Positions 43,543-52,158 of a stretch of 64,000 bases of DNA are shown in pieces; positions within the stretch are counted from its first letter, which is position 1, and the number at the start of each line of letters is the position of its first letter. Under the pieces are notes generated by a model. That model was given only the letters and a program-made list of their open reading frames with translations, was not told the DNA's origin and did not search any database. The stretch spans positions 248,001-312,000 of the forward strand of contig NZ_JARVWP010000005.1 of the NCBI RefSeq assembly GCF_029846235.1, written 5' to 3'. Origin of the DNA: Bradyrhizobium sp. CER78 (lineage in GTDB: Bacteria > Pseudomonadota > Alphaproteobacteria > Rhizobiales > Xanthobacteraceae). A program made the translations under genes and the position numbers.

Positions 43543-44478
43543 CTACTCTGGCAGTGGATCGGCAATTTCATCAGCCAGCAGGTCCCCGGTATCAAGCGGC
43601 GTATGTGCCGACACAAACCACTCCTCGCGCGCCGCGGCCCTCCGGCGTGCGCGCTCGCTGATCGGCAGCCTTAACAGCTCGATGAGATGACACATCTCCT
43701 GTTGAGCCAATCGGTGCGACCGATCCGGGCGCTCACCGAGGATTGCTTCGTCCAGTGCATCGAGGACGGTGAGCCCGGAAGCGGAGAACTGGCGATACAC
43801 GTTTCGCTCGGAACAACCGCCGAGATGCCTGAACGCCAGCCTTGTTCCTGCTTCGGCAAGGCTCCGCCGCACCAGCCGGCGCGCCGACGAGCGGTTGTGG
43901 ATGACGACCCAATCGGCATGGCTCCGGTCGAATTGGAGGCGTCGCCTGCGGGCGTCGCAGACCAACTCCGCATAGTGACCGGTTCCCGTCATTTCGTGCG
44001 TGATGGGATCGGTTGAGGCCAGCGAGCCGAGGTCAAGAAAGCTGTCGGTGACGGGCGTTAGCAGCGTATCCGCCACGAGGTGGGCAAGACGCATCAGGTA
44101 AGTATCCGTTGAAGGGGTATCGATCACCAGGAAATCGAGAGATCCCTTGAGGCTGGAGACCGCCTCCCCGAAAGCCGCCAATTCGGCGGCTTCATTGTCG
44201 TCCAGCTTCGCGCCCTCCGCACGCCCGACGTAACGATGCAACGGAATTTCGAGTTTGATCCGTCGGTGGTTGGCCCAGATGCGCCGGTTTTCGATGTAGC
44301 GCGTCAGAGCCCTTTGATTGCTGTCCAGATCGATGGTGCCGACCCGCTGACCCTGCTTCAGAAGCGCGACAGCCAGATGCATCGCGATCGTCGTCTTTCC
44401 TGAGCCACCCTTCTCATTCCCGATGACGATCACGTGTGGCGCCCCCGGCACTGCGATCGGTGCCGTGTACAGCATCAC
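43543..44478 (-). CDS. MipZ/ParA-family ATPase
   Basis: A 311-residue P-loop ATPase. The deviant Walker A is VIGNEKGGSGKTTIAMHLAV near residue 19. The family segments VGTIDLDSNQRALTRYIENR, LDFLVIDTPSTDTYLMRLAH (Walker B) and ERNVYRQFSASGLTVLDALD match alphaproteobacterial MipZ, which positions the division site by gradient from ParB/parS. The usual MipZ wording near the C-terminal motif (ERVIYREFFPRGLT) is altered here, and no parB or division gene is adjacent. A second, diverged copy beside a housekeeping mipZ elsewhere is therefore possible. Start could be either of two adjacent ATGs. Confidence 0.82.
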   Translation of the reverse strand: MMLYTAPIAVPGAPHVIVIGNEKGGSGKTTIAMHLAVALLKQGQRVGTIDLDSNQRALTRYIENRRIWANHRRIKLEIPLHRYVGRAEGAKLDDNEAAELAAFGEAVSSLKGSLDFLVIDTPSTDTYLMRLAHLVADTLLTPVTDSFLDLGSLASTDPITHEMTGTGHYAELVCDARRRRLQFDRSHADWVVIHNRSSARRLVRRSLAEAGTRLAFRHLGGCSERNVYRQFSASGLTVLDALDEAILGERPDRSHRLAQQEMCHLIELLRLPISERARRRAAAREEWFVSAHTPLDTGDLLADEIADPLPE

Positions 44479-44678
44479 GAGCCTGGCAAGTCTACAATTA
44501 CCACTGAGAAATGAATGCGATAAACGGCGCCCGGTTCCAATGACGCGGCGGCAAAAATTCCGAAATGACGCGCGAACAGATTCGAACTCGTGATCCGGTT
44601 CGTCTGGCTCGGGTCATTAGCGTCGATTGGGACGTGCTCCCGCGATGTCCAGCCTGTCTCCAGCAGAAGAGGCCAAAT

Positions 44679-45380
44679 CTACTCCGGCAGCTGCGTTTCG
44701 ATGAACGCGGTGACGAAGCGTGGCATGGCCGGGGTGAGATCGGCGCGGCTGCGCACCAGATGGATGCCGGCGAGCTCGGGATTTTCCTGCCGCGCAAGGT
44801 TGGCCTCGATCTTTGCACGCAGCGCGTCGGCTTGCATGTCGACGCGCAGGATCTGCATCATCGCGAGCGCGACGCCAGTGTAGATGCAGTGCCAGTCGGC
44901 ATCGCCGCGGCAATCCGATGGCTTGAGCCCGGTCTCCTCCTCGAGCTCGCGCATCACGCTGCCGGCGATGTCGACCGTCTCGCCCCTGATGTCGTCGAGA
45001 TCGGGCGTGCCGGAGGGAAAATAGATTCGTCCGGCATTCGCGGTCTGCTCGCCCATCACGCCGCACACGAAGGCGCCGTCGCTCGAGAGCAGCGCGCCCA
45101 TGCCGAAGCCGTTGAAGACCTCCTTGTCCGGAAAGCCCCAATCACGCCAGGCCAGAAAGCTTGCGAAATCGGTCTCGAAATAGCTCGCACTGAGCCGGGC
45201 ATCGGCAAACACCGGATCGCGCCCGAGCAGGACGCGGCCGTTCCACAGGTTCGGGTTCAGCCGCTGCTGTTCGGCGAAATGCGCGTCGATCTCGGCGCGC
45301 CGCTGGTCGGCGAACGGCCAGGGACGCCGCGCCAATGCGAGGTCGAGCGCAGTGACGCGGCAAATGAGTGGAGACTCCAT
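44679..45380 (-). CDS. NUDIX-domain hydrolase
   Basis: A 233-residue protein with a NUDIX core at about residues 95-190. The catalytic helix is SVMRELEEETGLKP near 142, carrying the REUxEExGU part of the NUDIX box. The glycine and first glutamate of the box are not at canonical spacing (GETVDIAG precedes it), so metal binding may differ. The N-terminal 90 residues (DLALARRPWPFADQRRAEID) are specific to a small proteobacterial subgroup. Substrate, presumably a nucleoside diphosphate derivative, unknown. It lies 15 bp after the binding-protein gene in the same direction. Confidence 0.8.
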   Translation of the reverse strand: MESPLICRVTALDLALARRPWPFADQRRAEIDAHFAEQQRLNPNLWNGRVLLGRDPVFADARLSASYFETDFASFLAWRDWGFPDKEVFNGFGMGALLSSDGAFVCGVMGEQTANAGRIYFPSGTPDLDDIRGETVDIAGSVMRELEEETGLKPSDCRGDADWHCIYTGVALAMMQILRVDMQADALRAKIEANLARQENPELAGIHLVRSRADLTPAMPRFVTAFIETQLPE

Positions 45381-45395
45381 GTCGTCCGTGCGCGT

Positions 45396-46421
45396 TTACT
45401 TTGCGTTTCCGGTCGTCTTCTTGACCTGATCGACGAATTTGTTGGTGTAGGTCTTGGTGACGTCGATGCCGGCCTTCGCGACCTCGGGCGAGCCCTCGCT
45501 GAACACCGCGAGCACCGCCTCGGCGCCCTTGGGGTCCATCTTGCCGGTTTCCGAGAACATCGGGATCGTGTTCTTCAATGCGGCGAGATAGAGGTCCTTG
45601 TTCTTGCCGACGATCTCCTCCGGCATCTTGGCCATGATGTCTTCGGCGGAATGCGAATGGATCCAGGCGAGCGTCGCCATGATCGCATTGGTCAGCGCCT
45701 GCACTTCCTTCTCATGGCCGCTGACCCAGGCGGTGGTCGAATAGAGCGCGCCGCCCGGATATTCGCCGCCGAACACCGCGAGCGTGTCGTGCTGGGTGCG
45801 GGTGTCGCTGAGGATCTTGAGGTCCTTGTGGCTGCCTTGCAGCACGGTGACGGAGGGATCGAGCATCACGGCGGCATCGATCTGGCCCTGCTCCATCGCG
45901 GCCACCGCGGTGGCGCCGAGCCCGACGCCGATCACGGCGGTGCCGGCCGGATCGAGGCCGTTCTTCTTCAGCAGATATTTCAGGAAGAAGTCGGTCGAGG
46001 AGCCGGACGCGCTGACGCCGACCTTCTTGCCGGCGAGGTCCTTGACCGAGTTGATCTCGCCGGTGTGCTTCGGCGAGACCACCAGCACCAGGCCGGGATA
46101 GCGGTCATAGACTACGAAGGCCTGCAGCTCCTGCTTCTTGGCCGCGAGGTTGACGCAGTGGTCGAAATAGCCGGAGACGACGTCGGCGCTGCCGCCGAGC
46201 ACGGCCTTGAGCGCGTCCGAGCCGCCCTTGAGATCGACCAGTTCGACCGCAAGCCCGGCCTTGTCATATTCACCGAGCTGCTTGGCCAGCACGGTGGGCA
46301 GATAGCACAGGCAGGCGCCGCCCCCGACCGCGATGGTGATCTTGCTTTGCGCCGCGGCAAGGCCCGTGGACAGGGTCAGCGCCAGCAGCGTTCCGGCAAG
46401 CTTGCCAAGCCATTTGTTCAT
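45396..46421 (-). CDS. NMT1/SsuA-type ABC substrate-binding protein
   Basis: A 341-residue periplasmic receptor for nitrate/sulfonate/pyrimidine-precursor type importers. The ATG at 46421 opens the signal peptide MNKWLGKLAGTLLALTLSTG, followed by LAAAQSKITIAVGGG. The PBP2 fold is shown by GLAVELVDLKGGSDALKAVL, GSADVVSGYFDHCVNLAAKK and KVGVSASGSSTDFFLKYLLK. No permease or ATPase is adjacent. A permease/ATPase pair of the matching family at 51373-52973 has no binding protein, so the two loci may form one system. Divergent from the cupin gene. Confidence 0.88.
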   Translation of the reverse strand: MNKWLGKLAGTLLALTLSTGLAAAQSKITIAVGGGACLCYLPTVLAKQLGEYDKAGLAVELVDLKGGSDALKAVLGGSADVVSGYFDHCVNLAAKKQELQAFVVYDRYPGLVLVVSPKHTGEINSVKDLAGKKVGVSASGSSTDFFLKYLLKKNGLDPAGTAVIGVGLGATAVAAMEQGQIDAAVMLDPSVTVLQGSHKDLKILSDTRTQHDTLAVFGGEYPGGALYSTTAWVSGHEKEVQALTNAIMATLAWIHSHSAEDIMAKMPEEIVGKNKDLYLAALKNTIPMFSETGKMDPKGAEAVLAVFSEGSPEVAKAGIDVTKTYTNKFVDQVKKTTGNAK

Positions 46422-46538
46422 GACGTTCTCCGTTCGACTGGCCGGCAAGATAGAGGAGCGGGCCTGCCTTGAGAAGGCGACTTTCCGGTATCTGGTCAAG
46501 CCTGCGGCCACGGCATAGCATCGTGGACGCAGGAAAAC

Positions 46539-46574
46539 GCCGAAGAAGCACCAAAAGCCGAAGAAGCACCAAAA
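46539..46574. repeat. Two perfect 18-bp tandem copies upstream of cupin gene
   Basis: GCCGAAGAAGCACCAAAA occurs twice back to back, 48 bp before the cupin start. Such duplications can change copy number by slippage. Confidence 0.85.
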
Positions 46575-46621
46575 ATAGAACCATCAAGAATACTTCAAGG
46601 GAAACACCAAGGGAGCCCTTC

Positions 46622-47071
46622 ATGAATCGGGCTGCAACCGCTCTGTCGATTGCCGCGGCGTTCGCCGCCGGCTGCGGCGTCACCCATCTGCTGCGGCCGG
46701 CACTCGCGGCCGAGAGCATCACCGCGCAGGTCATCCACACCGGCGAGATGGAGGGCGACAAGCTCGGCGACGCCAACAAGACAGGCTTCCGCTCCAAGAC
46801 GTTCGTCTCCGCCGACGGCGCCACCGTCTCGATCCAGGACGGCAACGTGCCGAAGCACATGCATCCCAACACCAACGAAATGCAGTTCATCCTCGAGGGC
46901 ACCGGCACGGTGTGGCTCGGCGACAAGGAAGTGCCGGTGAAGCCGGGCGACCTGATCGTGATCCCGAAGGGCACGCCGCATGGCGGCACCAAGCCGAACG
47001 GCCGCCCGTTCAAGGCGATCGCGATCAAGACGCCGCCGCAGGCGCCCGATGATACCAAGCTGCTGGATTGA
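46622..47071 (+). CDS. Exported cupin-domain protein
   Basis: A 149-residue protein with a signal peptide (MNRAATALSIAAAFAAGCGV, then THLLRPALAA). The cupin barrel follows: motif 1 is GNVPKHMHPNTNEMQFILEG near residue 76 (His, His, Glu metal ligands) and motif 2 is PVKPGDLIVIPKGTPHGGTK near 106 (His). The metal site is therefore complete. Small periplasmic cupins may bind or isomerise small molecules; role unknown. GGGAG lies close upstream of the ATG at 46622, and two tandem 18-bp repeats lie in the leader. Confidence 0.88.
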   Translation: MNRAATALSIAAAFAAGCGVTHLLRPALAAESITAQVIHTGEMEGDKLGDANKTGFRSKTFVSADGATVSIQDGNVPKHMHPNTNEMQFILEGTGTVWLGDKEVPVKPGDLIVIPKGTPHGGTKPNGRPFKAIAIKTPPQAPDDTKLLD

Positions 47072-47124
47072 GGATGGCCACCTAAACGTCTTTGCGGGGA
47101 ACGCATTTCCCACCAAACTTGTCA

Positions 47125-47221
47125 CCGTCACCCTGAGGAGGCCGCGGAGCGGCCGTCTCGAAGGGGCGACGGCCCGACTGTGGCCGTCCATCCTCGCTCC
47201 GCTCGCACCTCAGGATGACGG
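47125..47221. repeat. Palindromic intergenic repeat, GTCACCCTGAGG type
   Basis: CCGTCACCCTGAGG at 47125-47138 is mirrored by CCTCAGGATGACGG at 47208-47221 (12 of 14 positions pair), with GC-rich pairing between. This kind of element recurs in rhizobial intergenic regions. Confidence 0.65.
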
Positions 47222-47369
47222 AACTAACTCCGTTGGCCGTCACCCGTGGATTTGCACCTCTGTCCTCTTCCGGGATGTGCCCATTACATGACGATAGACA
47301 TATAAATTGCTTGCTCCGCGTCCTGCCGCTCAATAATATGACGAACGTAATTTCATGGAGAGCAGGACC

Positions 47370-48695
47370 ATGAGCCTCGACGATCACCCCACGGTCAGGG
47401 CTGTGCGGGCACGCAGCAGTCAGCCGGTCCACGACGTCCCGGTTTCGTCGGAGCTGATCAAGGAGATTGCGCGGAACTGCGGCGCCGATGACGTCGGCAT
47501 CATCGAGTTCGAGCGTGCCGCCATCGCGCCGCAGCGCGACTTCATCCGAAAAGTCTATGGCCGGACGCGTTCCCTGCTGGCGATCGCCTGCCACATGAAC
47601 CGCGAGCCGGTGCGCTCGCCGTCGCGTTCGGTCGCGAACGAGGAATTCCACGGCACCTACGACCACGTCAACGAGACCGCACGCGCCATCGTTCGCGCGC
47701 TCGACGAGCGCGGCATCCCGGCCTGCAACTCGGTCGCCGCCTTCCCGATGGAGATGGACCTGCCGAGGATCATGATGGTCCAGCACAAGCCGATCGCGGT
47801 CGAAGCCGGTCTCGGCCGGATGGGTATCCATCGCAGCGTGATCCACCCGAAATTCGGCAGCTTCGTCCTGCTCGGTACCGTCCTGCTCGGATGCGAGGTC
47901 GATGCCCACGACCATCCGATCGACTACAATCCCTGCCTGGAGTGCAAATTGTGTGTCGCCGCCTGCCCGGTCGGCGCCATCAAGCCGGACGGCGGCTTCG
48001 ATTTCCTGTCATGCCACACCCACAACTATCACGACTTTCTCGGCAACTTCACGCAATGGGTCGAGAAGGTTGCGGATTCGAAGGACGCCAGGGATTATCG
48101 CGCCCGCGTGCCCCGCACCGAGACGCTGAACATCTGGCAATCGCTGTCGTTCAAGCCGGGCTACAAGGCAGCCTATTGCATCTCGGCGTGCCCCGCCGGC
48201 GAAGACGTGATCGGCCCGTTCCTCAGCGATCGCGACGCGCATTTCACCGAGGTGGTGCAGCCGCTGATCGACAAGGACGAGTTCGTCTACGTGCTCCCGG
48301 ATACCGACGCCGAGGACACGGTGACGCGGCGCTTTCCGCACAAGAAGGTGCAGCGCGTTACGTCCGGCCGGCATACCGGCAGCCTGCAGGCCTACATCTT
48401 CTCGCTGTCGCTCGGATTTCAGCGCGGCCGGGCGCGTGGCCTGGATTTCGTCACGCATCTGCGCTTCACCGGGGCGAGCGCGCTCGACATGACGGTCGCG
48501 ATCAAGGGCCGTGATCTGCAAGTGGTGCCGGGGCGCCTTGTCGGAGATGCGGCCCTGACCATCACCGCCGACACCCAGGCATGGCTGCGCGTGCAGAACC
48601 GCGACCTCGATCTTGCCGACGCGATTGCCTCAGAGCTGGTGAGCCATAACGACGAGAAGCTGTTCGCGGCCTACATGCGGTGTTTTCCACTTTAA
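47370..48695 (+). CDS. 4Fe-4S protein (QueG-like) fused to SCP2-like domain
   Basis: A 441-residue protein. The ATG at 47370 is preferred to 47355 because GGAG lies nine bases before it. Residues about 30-290 resemble the QueG/reductive-dehalogenase iron-sulfur family: GRMGIHRSVIHPKFGSFVLL near 150 and the ferredoxin motif CLECKLCVAACPVGAI near 190. Later cysteines FLSCHTHN and YCISACPAGEDVIGPF could complete a second cluster. Residues about 340-440 fit a sterol-carrier-protein-2-like domain (VTHLRFTGASALDMTVAIKG, then ALTITADTQAWLRVQ). No cobalamin-binding motif is obvious. The fusion suggests redox chemistry on a lipophilic or CoA-linked substrate; function not known. Confidence 0.8.
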   Translation: MSLDDHPTVRAVRARSSQPVHDVPVSSELIKEIARNCGADDVGIIEFERAAIAPQRDFIRKVYGRTRSLLAIACHMNREPVRSPSRSVANEEFHGTYDHVNETARAIVRALDERGIPACNSVAAFPMEMDLPRIMMVQHKPIAVEAGLGRMGIHRSVIHPKFGSFVLLGTVLLGCEVDAHDHPIDYNPCLECKLCVAACPVGAIKPDGGFDFLSCHTHNYHDFLGNFTQWVEKVADSKDARDYRARVPRTETLNIWQSLSFKPGYKAAYCISACPAGEDVIGPFLSDRDAHFTEVVQPLIDKDEFVYVLPDTDAEDTVTRRFPHKKVQRVTSGRHTGSLQAYIFSLSLGFQRGRARGLDFVTHLRFTGASALDMTVAIKGRDLQVVPGRLVGDAALTITADTQAWLRVQNRDLDLADAIASELVSHNDEKLFAAYMRCFPL

Positions 48696-48703
48696 GCAAG
48701 CTG

Positions 48704-48787
48704 CGTAGGGTGGGTTAGGCGAAGCCGTAACCCGCCATCTTCACTGCGGAACCTCGGCGGATTACGCTTGCGCTAATCCGCCCTACG
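48704..48787. repeat. Palindromic intergenic repeat, CGTAGGG type
   Basis: CGTAGGG (48704-48710) is mirrored by CCCTACG (48781-48787). Inside are two hairpins: GGGTTAGGCGAAGCCGTAACCC and GGCGGATTA/TAATCCGCC. It lies between convergent genes and may also end transcription. Confidence 0.65.
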
Positions 48788-48804
48788 ATCTCTGAGCGCG
48801 CCCC

Positions 48805-49530
48805 TCACACCAACAGACCACCGCCATCCACGGCAAGCGTCTGTCCGGTGACGTAGCCGTTCAGCATGACATAGAGATAAGCCGTGGCCGCCTCCTCCGG
48901 CGAGGCCGCACGCGGCAACGGCAAGCCTGCCACATAGCCGCGCACCCGCTCTTCCGGCATCTGCCTGACGCGCTCAGTGAGAATGAGTCCCGGGCACACC
49001 GCGTTGACGCGGACCGGCGCGAGATCGACGGCAAGGCCGCGGGCCAGGCTCTCCATCGCGCCCGCAGCCGCGGTCACGAACGGCATGCCTTTTTGCGGAC
49101 GATGCGCCAGCAGGCCGCCGGTCAGCGTGATCGATCCGTTCGGCGCGATCGCGCGGCTGGCGTGCTTGACCGCCGCGAGCGAGCCCCAGAAGCGGAGGGT
49201 AAGCGCCTCGCGTGCGACGCCAAGATCGAGATCGCGCACCGCGCCGAATGCCGGGAGGCCCTGATCGCCCGCCGTGATCGCGAGGTGATCGAAGCCGCCG
49301 ACCTGTTCGAAGAAGCGCGACACGCCGGCTTCATCGCGCAGATCGACGGTCCGGCCCGAGGATCCCGGCAGCCGCGCGACGGCCGCATCGACATTGGCGG
49401 TGTTGCTGGACGCGATCACCACGTCAGCGCCCTGCTCGCGCGCCAGCGCCGCGACGGCAAAGCCGATCCCCGACGATCCCCCGATTGCGATCACGCGCTT
49501 GCCCTTGAGCGACATCATGGCGTCTGTCAT
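48805..49530 (-). CDS. SDR-fold protein lacking the YxxxK catalytic pair
   Basis: A 241-residue short-chain dehydrogenase fold. The NAD(P) motif GGSSGIGFAVAALAREQG near residue 17 and the C-terminal GYVTGQTLAVDGGGLLV are intact. However, the catalytic segment reads MPFVTAAAGAMESLARGLAV: the usual Tyr and Lys are Val and Gly/Ala, and NAG is replaced by ITAG. The Ser region (SITLTGG) also lacks a clear catalytic serine context. It probably binds nucleotide but may not oxidise alcohols in the classical way; a redox-sensing or binding role is possible. GGAGAA precedes the ATG. It follows the epimerase-like gene by 20 bp. Confidence 0.85.
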   Translation of the reverse strand: MTDAMMSLKGKRVIAIGGSSGIGFAVAALAREQGADVVIASSNTANVDAAVARLPGSSGRTVDLRDEAGVSRFFEQVGGFDHLAITAGDQGLPAFGAVRDLDLGVAREALTLRFWGSLAAVKHASRAIAPNGSITLTGGLLAHRPQKGMPFVTAAAGAMESLARGLAVDLAPVRVNAVCPGLILTERVRQMPEERVRGYVAGLPLPRAASPEEAATAYLYVMLNGYVTGQTLAVDGGGLLV

Positions 49531-49550
49531 GGCCCGTTCTCCGCCGCGCC

Positions 49551-50441
49551 TTACGCGAAATAAGCAGGGTGATCGATGTCGGCGAGCAGGCCCACCTGCT
49601 GCGGCTGCCAGTCGAGCCGCGACCGCGTCCGCGCGCTCGAAGCCGGCACGTCGGCGCCGGCAAACCTGCCGAGGAAGCCGAAATGCTCCAGCGCCTCCTC
49701 CGGCGACTTCGACACCAGCGGAATATTCAAACGTCGCGCGATCACCTCGGCGATCGCCCTGAACGGCACGCCCTCATCGGCGATGGCATGGAACGGGCCG
49801 CCTTCGACGCCGCGTTCGAGCGCGAGACGATAGAGCCGCGCCGCATCGAGACGATGCACGCCCGGCCAGCGATTGAGTCCTTCGCCGACATAGGCGGAGA
49901 CGCCCTTCTCACGCGCGATGGTGATGAGGCGCGGCACGAAGCCGTGATCGCCATGGCCGTGCACCGACGGCGCAAGCCGGACGACACCTGCACGCACGCC
50001 GCGCGCAGCTACCGCTGAAGTGGCCGCTTCGGTCATGCGCGGCAAGGCCGGCGAAGGCGGATGCGGCGCATCCTCCTCAGTGGCGACGCGGCCCTGCGCC
50101 ATGGTCGCGACGCCCGACGTGGTGATCAGCGGCCGGTTCGATCCTGCGAGCACGGCGCCGAACACCTCGATGGCGCGCCGGTCATCCTCGGAGTTCTGCG
50201 CGAACTTCGAAAAGTCGTGGTTGAACGCGCAATGGATCACCGCATCCGCCTGCGCGGCGCCGCTGCGCAAGCTGTCGAGATCCTCCAGCGTTCCGTAGTG
50301 AACCGCGGCACCGGCGGCGGCGAGCGCTTCCGCGCCCTTGTCGGAACGGGTCATGCCGAGCACCTTGTGGCCGGCAGCAATCAGATCATTGGTAACGGCC
50401 GAGCCGACCCAACCGGTCGCTCCAGTGACAAACACGCGCAT
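49551..50441 (-). CDS. NAD-dependent epimerase/dehydratase-like (extended SDR) protein
   Basis: A 296-residue extended SDR. The ATG at 50441 follows GGAGA; the NAD-binding motif [20 protein letters not shown] is at residues 5-24. The body shows [20 protein letters not shown] and [17 protein letters not shown]. The usual YxxxK is replaced: [15 protein letters not shown] has no Tyr-Lys pair, as in atypical NAD-binding subgroups acting as reductases or sensors. It is the first gene of a two-gene operon and divergent from an XRE regulator 80 bp away. Confidence 0.85.
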   Translation of the reverse strand: MRVFVTGATGWVGSAVTNDLIAAGHKVLGMTRSDKGAEALAAAGAAVHYGTLEDLDSLRSGAAQADAVIHCAFNHDFSKFAQNSEDDRRAIEVFGAVLAGSNRPLITTSGVATMAQGRVATEEDAPHPPSPALPRMTEAATSAVAARGVRAGVVRLAPSVHGHGDHGFVPRLITIAREKGVSAYVGEGLNRWPGVHRLDAARLYRLALERGVEGGPFHAIADEGVPFRAIAEVIARRLNIPLVSKSPEEALEHFGFLGRFAGADVPASSARTRSRLDWQPQQVGLLADIDHPAYFA

Positions 50442-50488
50442 CAGCAAGTCTCCAGGTTTTGCTGGAGACAAATCTGGGCCGCCGCGCT

Positions 50489-50521
50489 ATCGTGGTAAAG
50501 TAGTGACCTTATCATGGTATA
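50489..50521. promoter_or_regulatory. Two direct repeats before the XRE regulator (candidate operators)
   Basis: ATCGTGGTAAA (50489-50499) and ATCATGGTATA (50511-50521) match at 9 of 11 positions and start 22 bp apart, two helical turns. They occupy the 80-bp gap between the XRE gene and the divergent SDR pair. TATAAT at 50518-50523 overlaps the first possible ATG. Confidence 0.5.
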
Positions 50522-51376
50522 ATGGCTAACAGGATGAGCGAACCGCTCGCGCATGAGAACTTGCTCGGCGCCTACCTGAAAGACCGCCGCAGCAAGCTCG
50601 ATCCGGCAACCTTCGGCTTTCCGCCGGAGCGGCGGCGCACGCCGGGCCTGCGCCGCGAGGAAGTGGCGCAGCGCGCCAACATCAGCGCGACCTGGTACAC
50701 CTGGCTCGAACAGGGCCGCGGCGGCGCGCCGTCGGCCGACGTGCTCGACCGCATCGCGCGGGCGCTGATGCTGACCGACGTCGAACGCGAGCATCTGTTC
50801 CTGCTCGGCCTCGGCCGCACGCCCGAGGTGCGCTACCAGAAGAATGAAGGCGTGACGCCGCGACTGCAACGCGTGCTCGATGCGCTGGAGCCGCGCCCCG
50901 CGGTGGTCAGAACCGCGACCTGGGACATCGTCGCCTGGAACCGGGCGGCGACCGTGATGCTGACGGATTACGGATCGCTGCCGCCGCGCGAACGCAACGT
51001 GCTGCGCTTCATGTTCCTCGATCCGCGCGTCCGCGCTGCGCAACACGACTGGGCCAGCGTGGCGCGCTTCGTCGTCGGCGCCTTCAGGGTTGACGCGATG
51101 CGCGCCGGCGCGGCTGCGGAGGTGCAACCCTTCGTCGACGAACTCTGCCGGCTCAGCCCGGAATTCGCGGCGCTGTGGCGCGACAACGACGTGCGCACCC
51201 ATGGCGAGGGCGTCAAACAGCTCCGGCACCCGATCCTCGGCCCGGTCAAGTTCGAATATTCGGCCTTCGCCGTCGACGGCCGGTCCGATCTCAGCATGAT
51301 CGTCTACAATCCGATCGACCCCGAGGTGACGGAGAAGATCCGCGGGCTGATGGAGGCTGCGCCGGCGAAGACCTAG
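50522..51376 (+). CDS. XRE-family regulator with MmyB-like ligand domain
   Basis: A 284-residue regulator (280 if the ATG at 50534 is used, preceded by AGG). The XRE helix-turn-helix lies at about residues 13-85: TPGLRREEVAQRANISATWY and TWLEQGRGGAPSADVLDRIA. The C-terminal MmyB-like PAS fold at about 110-275 carries ATWDIVAWNRAATVMLTDYG and RHPILGPVKFEYSAFAVDGR, thought to bind small lipophilic ligands. It is divergent from two SDR-type genes, which such regulators commonly repress. Its stop shares a CTAG with the convergent permease gene. A TATAAT overlapping the first ATG hints at a very short leader. Confidence 0.9.
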   Translation: MANRMSEPLAHENLLGAYLKDRRSKLDPATFGFPPERRRTPGLRREEVAQRANISATWYTWLEQGRGGAPSADVLDRIARALMLTDVEREHLFLLGLGRTPEVRYQKNEGVTPRLQRVLDALEPRPAVVRTATWDIVAWNRAATVMLTDYGSLPPRERNVLRFMFLDPRVRAAQHDWASVARFVVGAFRVDAMRAGAAAEVQPFVDELCRLSPEFAALWRDNDVRTHGEGVKQLRHPILGPVKFEYSAFAVDGRSDLSMIVYNPIDPEVTEKIRGLMEAAPAKT

Positions 51377-52158
51377 TCCCGCGCCGCCGCCGTCGGCCGC
51401 CACACCAGCAGCCGCTTCTCCACCATCGTCACGCCCATGTCGATCAGGATCACGAACGCCGACAGCACGAACATGCCGGCGAACACGCCCGCGACGTCGA
51501 ACACGCCTTCGGCCTGCTGGATCAGATAGCCGAGGCCGGCCGCAGATCCCAGATATTCGCCGACCACGGCGCCGACCACGGCAAAGCCGACCGAGGTGTG
51601 CAGCGAGGAGAACATCCAGGACAGCGCCGAGGGCCAGTAGACGTGCCGCATCAGCTGGCGCTCGTTCATGCCGAGCATGCGGCCGTTGTCGAGCACCGTG
51701 GTCGGCACTTCCTTGACGCCCTGATAGACGTTGAAGAACACGATGAAGAACACCAGGGTCACGCCGAGCGCGACCTTGGACCAGACGCCGAGCCCGAACC
51801 ACAGCGCGAAGATCGGCGCCAGCACCACGCGCGGCAGCGCGTTGACCATCTTCACATAGGGATCGAACACCGCGGCAACGCGCGGCTGCCGTGCGAACCA
51901 GAAGCCGACCAGGATGCCGCCGGCCGAGCCGATCACGAAGGCGAGGATCGATTCCCACAGCGTGATCGCAAGATGCTTCCAGATCACCCCTGTCGAGAAC
52001 CACTTTACAATCTGGCTGAAGACGTCGACCGGGTTGGAGAAGAAGAACGGCGGCAGCAGCACCTTGCCGAACAGCGGCACGGTGGAAAAGACCTGCCACA
52101 ACGCCAGCGTGACGACGGCGACCAGGACCTGCAGGGCCAGCAAAGTCACGCGCGACAT
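51373..52158 (-). CDS. ABC transporter permease (SsuC/TauC type)
   Basis: A 261-residue permease. The ATG at 52158 overlaps the ATPase stop (TGATG). It has six predicted helices and the family EAA-like loop GVKEVPTTVLDNGRMLGMNE near residue 150; other segments are VGFWFARQPRVAAVFDPYVK and VVGAVVGEYLGSAAGLGYLI. It belongs with the nitrate/sulfonate/pyrimidine-precursor importers. With the ATPase upstream it forms an importer lacking a local binding protein. Its last four bases are shared with the end of the convergent XRE gene. Confidence 0.92.
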   Translation of the reverse strand: MSRVTLLALQVLVAVVTLALWQVFSTVPLFGKVLLPPFFFSNPVDVFSQIVKWFSTGVIWKHLAITLWESILAFVIGSAGGILVGFWFARQPRVAAVFDPYVKMVNALPRVVLAPIFALWFGLGVWSKVALGVTLVFFIVFFNVYQGVKEVPTTVLDNGRMLGMNERQLMRHVYWPSALSWMFSSLHTSVGFAVVGAVVGEYLGSAAGLGYLIQQAEGVFDVAGVFAGMFVLSAFVILIDMGVTMVEKRLLVWRPTAAARD

